NCBI GenBank assembly: GCA_002077065.1
Contig: NAJO01000007.1
Span: forward strand, 310,001 to 374,000
Direction: 5' to 3'
Length of the DNA stretch: 64,000 nucleotides
DNA from: Cryoendolithus antarcticus
Taxonomy: Eukaryota; Ascomycota; Dothideomycetes; Cladosporiales; Cladosporiaceae
A program made the translations under genes and the position numbers. Below the pieces are notes generated by a model that searched no databases, was not told where the DNA came from, and saw only the letters and a program-made list of their open reading frames with translations. Positions 56,701 through 64,000 of this stretch are shown in pieces; position 1 is the first letter of the stretch, and each line of letters opens with the position of its first letter.

Positions 56701-59331
56701 GGTATTGGCGAGCGATTACTATCAGCGCTCAGCTCACTCCACACTCGCAGTGGGCGCCTAGGTCATGTTCTAGCGAAGTCCTTCATCACACTCGCAAAGG
56801 ATGGCTTTTGCTCACCACCCGAGAAGTCACAAGAAGGGAAACAGGAGTCGGGTGATGTCGAAACTGGCACCGGACTTGGCGAAGGCGAGGGTGGAGAAGA
56901 CATCAGCAAAGATGTCGGCGCAGACGAAGATCTGTCTGAGCTCGCGCAGGAAAAGAACAAGGCTGACAAGGACGGCGATGTGGAGGACGAGAAGGATGCG
57001 GTCGACATGGCTGATCAAGAGATGGAGGGTGAGCTTGGCGACGTAGAGGCCGAGTCAAGCGACGGCGAAGATGCAGATGATGACGGTGAGAAGGATCTCG
57101 ATGAAGAGGCAGGCAGTGTCGGTGATCTGGACGACGGTGCCGTAGACGAGAAGATGTGGGATGAAGGAAAGGCGGAGCAGGAGAATTCAAAGGAGGCCGA
57201 TTCAGGGAACACCACCGCAAAGGACCAAGACCTGTCAGCAGCGGCAGAGGGCAGCAAGGAAGAGGCTAAGGACGGTGATGCCGGCGAGGAGGGTGAAGAA
57301 GAGGAGGAGTCTGCTGATGCTGGTGCTGAGGATGTGACACGCCAAGAGACCGAAGCAGTGGATCCACATATGCCAGAGCAGGGCAACCTCGATTTGCCGG
57401 ATGACATTGACATGGAAGATGCTTCTGATAGCGACGGCATGTCCGATGTGGCGTCCGTACACGACGATGATTTGCCTGAAGCGGACGGCGAAGAGACTAT
57501 GGAATTGCCCGATACTGACCATCCGGCTGAGTCAGAGGATGTTCAAGACAGTAACGATCCAGAAGATGAAGCAGAGCGCACTGCTGAAGCTGGAGACGAC
57601 GCAGAACCTGATATTGATGCTGATGAGGATGATACGGACATGCTACAGGCCATCAATGAGCAGCAGGACCAGCCCGCAGACGCTGAGGTCGCTGGCGAAC
57701 AGGGCACTGGCATGGAGACGGACCCGAGCCAAGCGCACACTGAGGGAGGCGTGTCAGAGCAAGATCAACAGCCGGACACAGATACCTCTGCATCCACGCA
57801 GCAGGCCAGTGGTGCTCAAAGTGGTGCTGAGGCAGATAAGCAAGCTACAGATTCACCTCAGGCTGCTTCTCAGTCCCGAATGGAAAAGCAAAGAGCGCAG
57901 TACCAGGAGCTTGGCAATGTGTTGGACGAATGGTACAGGCAACAAAGGGAGATTCAAGCACCAGACCCCGAGGCTGATGGGAGTAAAGAGGCACCGGAGA
58001 CCGAAGCGGACGTTGATATGGCGGACACGACATTTGAACATCTGCTCAATGAAGGTGCAGAGGCTGATACCCAAGCACTGGGCACCGCTTCCGCGGACCA
58101 GTCCGGTGCACTAAATGAAGAGACTAGCCGCGCAGTGAAGGAGCAGGAGACCCAGGATGATGTGCCTTTCCAGGATATGCCTGACGATCCAGAACACGAG
58201 ATCGAAGACGTGGAGAGTGGTATCGACGACAAGACCGAGACCAACGGACAAGTCAACGAGCCGCGCAACGCGAAGGCCATGGTTGGCGACAAGAGCGCTC
58301 ACGAGGATGTCGAGATGGAAGATCATGCCGAGGAGTCGGAGATGGAGGATGTGGATGACGTGGATGACCAGCTGCTTCATACTCACATCTCCAGTGAAGC
58401 TTCCGCGGCTACCATGAGCCTCGACGAAGCTCGAAGCGCCTGGGCTGAGCACGAGTCGAGTACGCGCAACCTGGCACTCATCTTGACCGAGCATCTACGC
58501 CTCATCCTACATCCAACACAAGCCACCAAAATGCGTGGCGACTTTCGTACGGGTAAGAGACTTAACATCAAGCGAATCATCCCATACATCGCCTCGTCCT
58601 ACAAGCGCGACAAGATATGGATGCGCCGGTCTATACCAAGCAAGCGGTCGTATCAGATCATGCTCGCGATCGATGACTCCAAGTCCATGGACGAAAGCGA
58701 CAGCAAGTCTCTTGCCTTCGAGACATTAGCCTTGGTAGCGAAAAGCATGTCCATGCTCGAAGTTGGCGAGATTTGTGTGCTCGGCTTCGGAGAGGAGGTC
58801 AAGCTCGCTCACGACTTCAGCACGCCGTTCACATCTGAAGCCGGAGCGGAAGTCTTCCAGAGCTTCACGTTCGCGCAGTCCAAGACGAACGTGCGCAAGA
58901 TGCTCGCTGAGTCTATCGAGCTGTTCCGAGCTGCGCGGCTCAAAGCCACGGGATCGTCGTCAGAGCTTTGGCAGCTACAGCTCATCATCTCCGACGGCGT
59001 CTGTGAAGACCATCCCAGCATTCGCCAGCTCGTCCGCCAAGCTTTCGAAGAACGCATCATGGTCGTCTTCGTTATCGTCGATGCTCTGTCACGCAAGGCA
59101 TCAACGCCGACACAGTCTGCTGCCGTGCCGAACCAGAGTATCCTGGACTTGCAGACCGCGGAATTCGCCAAGGATGCCGACGGCGAGATGCAGCTGAAGA
59201 TGGTGAAGTACTTGGACACATTCCCGTTCCAGTACTATCTGATTGTGAGGGATGTGCAGGAGTTGCCGGGAGTGCTGGCTGGGGCATTGAGGCAGTGGTT
59301 CGCTGAGGTTGTGGAGTCGGGTGGAGATTGA
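44760..59331 (+). CDS. MDN1: Midasin (Rea1/Mdn1), pre-60S ribosome remodelling AAA ATPase
   Basis: Giant dynein-like ATPase that pulls Ytm1-Erb1 and Rsa4 off pre-60S particles in nucleolus and nucleoplasm. Exons are 44760-51881 and 51943-59331, with one 61 nt intron (GTCAGT, TCTTAG) and 4836 residues, normal for the family. Six AAA modules with Walker A at about residues 290 (GMPGSGKT), 617 (GETGVGKT), 1046 (GPTSSGKT), 1340 (GETGCGKT), 1731 (GSPGVGKT) and 2041 (GPSGVGKT). Walker B is LLDEINLAS-like in modules 2-5, IEDLDRAP in module 1 and VLDNANLCS in module 6. A long helical linker follows, then an Asp/Glu-rich tract (about 4000-4545) and the C-terminal MIDAS domain with DDSKS near 4615. The first ATG fitting the family is 44760. 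Confidence 0.96.
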
Positions 59332-60094
59332 CGGGTCTGCTACGTCTCGTTAGGGCGATTCAGGATGGCGTTTGGGGTTTGGGCTGTATATCCTAGCATT
59401 GGAGCGAGGTGTAATATACAATCGTCGGACGTTGTCCGGTTCACATGTTCTTACATCGCCTCCACTTCGTTCAGTTGACGGGTTAGGGTTGCGCAGCGTT
59501 AACCACACCCCAAGGGTTAACATGTATGAGCCTCTACCTCGCATCAGGTCTTCAAGAGGTATACAGAGCATGTAGATAGTTCAGCAGGAGGCATACCAGT
59601 ATGACAGGATATGTTCGAGCGATCGCAACCAGATAGAAGGCAGTTTTAATACCATGGCTGCGAAAATGCTCTGTTGAATGGAGAACCTATGGAACCTTGC
59701 CTGCTAGTCATAGTACTCGGGTCCTCGACGCACCTAATCCCTCACCATGACCTGCAAAGCCGACGCCGCACGGTGATCTCGAGAGGCGTGTGGATTGACA
59801 TCTTTACACTAGCTATGTGCTAGCCTGGCATGAGGCTACGTGCCGCTGGCCAGAGGAAGCAGCTGGGCCGAGTCTATATTACACATGAAGGCCTGAGTCT
59901 GCCCGCCTGCCTACCTCCTGATCTTGTTCCCTCTACCAAAGCACTGATGGTAGATCCCAACCCGCCAGTGAGAGTGATACCGCAGCGATCGTCTAAACGC
60001 CGCCCTGCGTAGGCGCAGCCTATGGCAAGTCCACCATCGTCCCATAGAACCTACACACGAAGTCCACTCCCTCATCGACCCGGCTGTGGTGATC
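59332..60094. other. Intergenic between convergent Midasin and RING genes
   Basis: 763 bp without a supported gene. It contains GGGTTAGGGTT (59480-59490) and, just after, a short inverted repeat GTTAACC / GGGTTAAC (59498-59521). The region is AT-richer than the flanking exons and probably holds both 3' UTRs. Confidence 0.45.
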
Positions 60095-63000
60095 CTACCT
60101 CCACCGTCCTGCCTCTCTCTCCCTCTCGCCATCACCAACCGTGATCTCATCTTCATACTTCGCCTTCATGGTCCTGCCCCCGGCCTTCTTCTTCGCCCCG
60201 CCTTCGCCACCCTCCTCCTCCCTACCTCTCTTGCCCAGACTCGTGCTCTGACGCCGCTGCTGCTCCTTAAGCGCACGCTCAGCCTTATGACGCTCGCGCT
60301 CTTCTGCGTATGGGTCCGAAGATGTTGCAGCTTTAGCAGCAGGCTTTTCGGAGGTGCTATTGTGACGTCCGCTACGGCTTGGAGGTGGCATGCCGCGAGG
60401 GTTGATCTTGTTGGAGTGCGAGCCTTTGATCTTGAACCCGATGTCGTCACTAGAAGGCTGTTCGGACACTGAAGGGCGGGAGGAGCGGTCGCGGTCACGT
60501 TCGCGGCTAGGATGGCGAGAGTGCTTCGAGGAGCGATCTTTGTCCTTGCGATCGTCGTCTTCGCGGCGGGAGCTATGGCGCGTACTCTTCTCTTTCTCAC
60601 GATCATCGGGCTCGTCACGAGAGCGGTGGCTCTTCGACTTGCGACGACTACTGCTGTCGTCCTCCTCTTCATCGCGGTAGCTAGACTTACGCTTGTCACG
60701 GCTACGGTCGCGACGAGAGCGCTTCTCGTCTTCGCGATGGCGGTGACGGCGAGAGGAAGAGTCGTCTACTGGCGATGCAGATCTCGAGCGTGCCTTGCCG
60801 TTGCTCCGTCCGCCGTCCCTCTCCTCACGATCCCTCTCCTTGCGCTTCCTGCGCTCGCGCTCCTTGCGCCGCTCGTATGTAGCGTCTGACTCATACTCGT
60901 CCTCCTCGTATCTGTGCTTCCTGCTCTTGTGCTTCGACCGCGATCGTGAGCGTGAGTCGTCCCTGCCGCGATCATCCTTATGACCGCCACTTTCCGCACT
61001 CCTGCCCCTCACGGCGCTTGGTCCGGTAGGGACTTGACTGTCGCGCCCATTCGGCTGTATAGGTGGTTGACTTGGCTGCGGGCGAGAGAAGCGACCGTTG
61101 TTGGGCAGACCTTGACGCATGGCTTTGGGACCCGTCGGTGCGTTGACGGGTGGAGTGATCGCTCGCACGGGTGGTGGCTGCTTGAAGCGATTCTGTTGCT
61201 GATGGCTGTCGAAGCTCGGGATGGCGTGCAGCTCGTGTGTGCCATTCGGCTGTTGCTGGTCATTCTCGGTTGGTTCGAGCTTGGTTCCAGGGTCTTGCGT
61301 GACTCTGTCGTCGTGCGACGGATCTACGGGAACAGCTTGGGCGGTGTCAGCGACATGCTCGAGCGTCGAAGTTTGTTCATATCCCGAGTGTGAACTGCCA
61401 TGCATCGTGATATTTGTAGACTCACCATTACCATCCTGCTCTGCATTCGGCTCGGCTACGTCTGCATCACGCTCGCCTCCTGTACTCCCGTCGTTGCCGT
61501 TCACTGCGTTAGTACTGTCATCACCTGCCATGTCAGTATCATCCACGTCGCTCGGTCTGCGTGGTGGCACAACATTGTCGACAGTAGCACCATCGGCGGA
61601 CTTCATGGACTCATAGACCGGAGATCCACGACGTGCACTAGGCTCGGCAGATCCGTCTTCGATGGACTGTGTAGGCGCATCCTGCTGCTGCGACCCGTTG
61701 TGGAACTCATTCTGTGGGCCATTTTGCTGGAAGCCATTCTGCTGCTGCTGCTGCTGAAACCGATTCTGGCCGGGTCCGAATTGGTTGAAAGCATTGCCAC
61801 CGCCACGCCCGCCTCGACCACCATCGAAGCCATACCCACCACGACCACGGAAGCCACGGCCATACGGACGATTAAAGCCACGAGCATTATTGAAAGGCAT
61901 CTGCTGCTGCTGTTGGTTGTAGTTCATCCCGAATCGGTTATATCCACCAGCGGCATTGCCGAACCCATTCGGGCCACCCATTTGGTTAGGCATCCCACCA
62001 TATGCACCTCCCATCATTGATGCCATCATGTTGTTCATGTCACCCATACCTCCAAATTGAGCCATCTGGTTCATCATCATAGTCGGGTCCATCATGTTCA
62101 TGCCTGGCATGCCTGGGAAGGGGGTTACTGGGTGGTGCTGGCGATTTCGTTTCTTGTTATGCTTACCCATCATGTTTGGCATTCCGCCCATGGCAAAGTT
62201 GGGCATACCCATGCCTTGCATTGCCATCATCGGGTTGTAGCCGCCCATGGTGTTGAAGTCCATGCCGCCAAAGCCTTGTTGAGCTTGGTTGAAGTTGTTG
62301 AAGTTGCCCTGAGCGTTACCATTCGGAAGGCTGGTGGTCTGCTCCTCCTGATGTTGCGCGTCCTCCTTCTTCTCCTCGACCTGACTGTGTGCCTGCATGT
62401 CATGCTCCGGGCGCTCCGTGATGATCTCGATGTCGCTCTTGTCATCTGCCATGTCGTCCTCGAGCTCTTCGTCTCCGGCCTCTTCGTCGTTGATTTGATC
62501 GCCGTCATTCTGTGAGGAACTGGTCAGGTATGACTCGATGCAAGTAGGGTGTGCGGTCACGCTTACCGGTGTATCTGAATCTACCACAGCTGCGTCTGCC
62601 GTTCCCTCGACCACAGACGCCACAACTTCCGGCGCATCTTCATTACCGTTCTCCGCCGTAGCTGTCTCATTTATGGGCTCGATCGATGTTTCCGGCGGCG
62701 TCGGTAGAGCTTGCTCTTCGACGACGGGTGCAGCTTCTGGCGTAGGCTCCTTCGGAGGTGGCGGCGCTGCAGCTGCAGCCGCTGCCGCACGCCTCTTCAT
62801 CTCCGTCTTGAGATGAGCCTTGATAGTCATTCGCAGACTCCTCATAGGAGTGCAGGCATCCGCAGACACCGGGCTGTGCTCGCATATCGGGCATTGCTCT
62901 GTGAGCTTTGCTTGACCTGGGGGATGTCAGCACCTTGGACTTGCGGATGGAACACTGAAGTTGCTCACAGTTGGCACATATGGAGGTCTCGCAGCATGGC

Positions 63001-63180
63001 AGCTTCACCGCATTCACCGCGAGGGTGTCACACATGCCGCATCGTAGTTTCGCGGGAATCTCTTGAGGCTTCAGCTCTCTGCATCACGTGTTAGCAGCTG
63101 CGTCAAATCTGTGTATAAGGTACTCAAGATGTAACGACTCACTTGGCGAAAGCTGTCTCTTCCTCCGTCAAGGTGGCCAT
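60095..63180 (-). CDS. C4C4 RING-finger protein (RBBP6/Mpe1-type RING) with RGG and RS-rich regions
   Basis: Four exons: 63180-63143, 63078-62969, 62916-62567, 62509-60095; introns 64, 52 and 57 nt; 970 residues. The N-terminus carries an all-cysteine RING at about residues 26-61: CGMC, CC, CANC and CPIC, assembled by splicing inside the CANC cysteine codon (T/GT). Its spacing and the following VSADACTPMRSLRMTIKAH resemble the RBBP6/Mpe1 RING. The DWNN ubiquitin-like domain and zinc knuckle of Mpe1 are absent. Downstream: poly-Ala/Pro, a Met/Gly/Asn-rich segment, RGG repeats (RGFRGRGGYGFDGGRGG), poly-Gln, then an RS-rich C-terminus (DRGRDDSRSRSRS). This points to a nuclear RNA-processing E3 ligase or scaffold. 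Intron 3 is in frame; its splice sites and branch (CTGAC) are good. Confidence 0.82.
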
Positions 63181-63725
63181 GTTTGCGCGAGGTGCAGGCC
63201 GAAGTGAGGTGAAGTGAGGTAAGGCAGTTTCCCTACAATCGCTAGGATGTAAGGCTAGTGTCAAGGCCGTCGGTCCATCAGGTAATGGTGAAACCGTAGG
63301 TCCTGAGCAAGGCAACAATGGAAGGATGATTTGAATAAGGAGGAGAGGGTGGGCGATGTAGTGGTGAAGTCGTTGTCGCGTGTCGGCAAACTGAATTGAG
63401 ATGCGCGAGGAAAGTACCGACAGCTTAGCGGCGTGTGCGGCACGAACCCTACCTTATTTGACACCCAACTTCATTGCCTGACCTGCTCGACAATAGCCAA
63501 TGTCAGTACCCTTGTTGGTACTGAGAATCGCTGTTCACAGCAACCTCTCGTGTCGAACACCCTAACCAGCTGTGTCGGAACCACTACATTGCGCTACACA
63601 TCGGCTTTTGAGCACGGATCGCTCACAATGGCAGAAGTGTACTGATCAGAGGCGGTCATTATCATTCCATACACCACCACCAAAACTTCATTATTGAAGG
63701 ATTGATCCCGGGCCTGCGAGAGATC
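63181..63725. promoter_or_regulatory. Divergent region, RING gene / hydrolase-type gene
   Basis: 545 bp between start codons on opposite strands. A direct repeat GAAGTGAGGT occurs twice in a row at 63201-63220, in the presumed leader of the RING gene. No gene supported. Confidence 0.4.
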
Positions 63726-64000
63726 ATGATCCTCGATCAAATAGCATGGTCAGACTGCCTCGTCTTTCTCCTGTGTCTCGTTCCCCAGTTGCCAATCAAA
63801 GTCGGACTCTTCGAGACAATCAAGTGCGGTCTCACGGCATTGCCATTCCTACGTAGGTGTAGTAGCATATATATCACCTATCGAATCCCACATTGACATC
63901 CACTAGTCCTCCGACTGCCCTACCAACTCGTCCGTGAACGCTACTTCACCCGACATGACCAAAAGAATCCATTCGTTCGCCAAGCAACGCTCTTCCAAGA
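63726..64000 (+). CDS. Fungal alpha/beta-hydrolase-type protein, 5' end (partial)
   Basis: Exon 1 is 63726-63852; exon 2 starts at 63907 and runs off the window. The 54 nt intron (GTAGGT, CACTAG, phase 1) joins ALPFL to LLRLPYQLVRERYF. The N-terminus is a hydrophobic segment (CLVFLLCLVPQL) followed by a second hydrophobic stretch, then the RERYFTRHD-KNPFVRQATLFQ block. I recall this arrangement from a family of membrane-anchored fungal alpha/beta hydrolases that begin with two hydrophobic helices; the catalytic motifs would lie beyond the window, so the enzyme class is not shown here. Confidence 0.55.

Noticed and set aside
59480..59521. GGGTTAGGGTT followed by a GTTAACC/GGGTTAAC inverted repeat, possible interstitial telomere sequence or binding site
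   Set aside because: Fewer than two full TTAGGG units and a short imperfect palindrome; this can occur by chance and no further repeats surround it.

Overview
The window is nuclear DNA from a filamentous ascomycete (Pezizomycotina), most likely a dothideomycete-like fungus. The evidence is an intron style of mostly 48-71 nt introns with GTRNGT donors, CTRAC branch sites and YAG acceptors, moderately GC-rich genes packed on both strands, and families typical of these fungi: a Zn2Cys6 regulator, a DHA2-type MFS exporter, DUF7730-like proteins, an Ecl1-type zinc protein and a fungal NiCoT transporter. The order-level placement is inference. I found no tRNA, rRNA, CRISPR array or intact transposon.

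Layout. 1-2289: 3' part of the Nup98-96/Nup145 nucleoporin gene. 2.6-8.0 kb: an accessory block, all on the + strand, with two DUF7730-like paralogs flanking an intact MYND zinc-finger gene and a decayed MYND copy. 8.4-15.3 kb: a small membrane protein, a type II NADH dehydrogenase, a divergent Zn2Cys6 transcription factor and an MFS exporter. 15.7-24.3 kb: conserved housekeeping genes, namely Pus1-type pseudouridine synthase, TFIIE-alpha, Vps34 PI3-kinase and Cdc42. 25-30 kb: a 900-residue disordered protein and an Ecl1-like protein. 30.3-38 kb: NiCoT nickel/cobalt transporter, mitochondrial ketoacyl-ACP synthase and the cohesin regulator Pds5. 38.6-44.5 kb: an epoxide-hydrolase-like enzyme, an unrecognised two-exon gene, a CLC chloride transporter and mitochondrial ribosomal protein L7/L12. 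44.8-59.3 kb: one giant gene, Midasin/Rea1. 60.1-63.2 kb: a C4C4 RING protein with RGG/RS tails. 63.7 kb to the end: the 5' end of an alpha/beta-hydrolase-type gene.

Most genes are unrelated housekeeping functions, often sharing short divergent promoters (PUS1/TFIIE-alpha, KAS/PDS5, L7-L12/Midasin). The only locus whose context suggests joint function is the NADH dehydrogenase / Zn2Cys6 regulator / MFS exporter trio, and that is inference. The least explained parts are the DUF7730-MYND array, the 900-residue disordered protein and the two-exon gene near 40 kb. I did not find a convincing wholly new multi-gene system. All splice junctions were derived by reading donor, branch and acceptor sites together with frame and family continuity; there is no transcript evidence.
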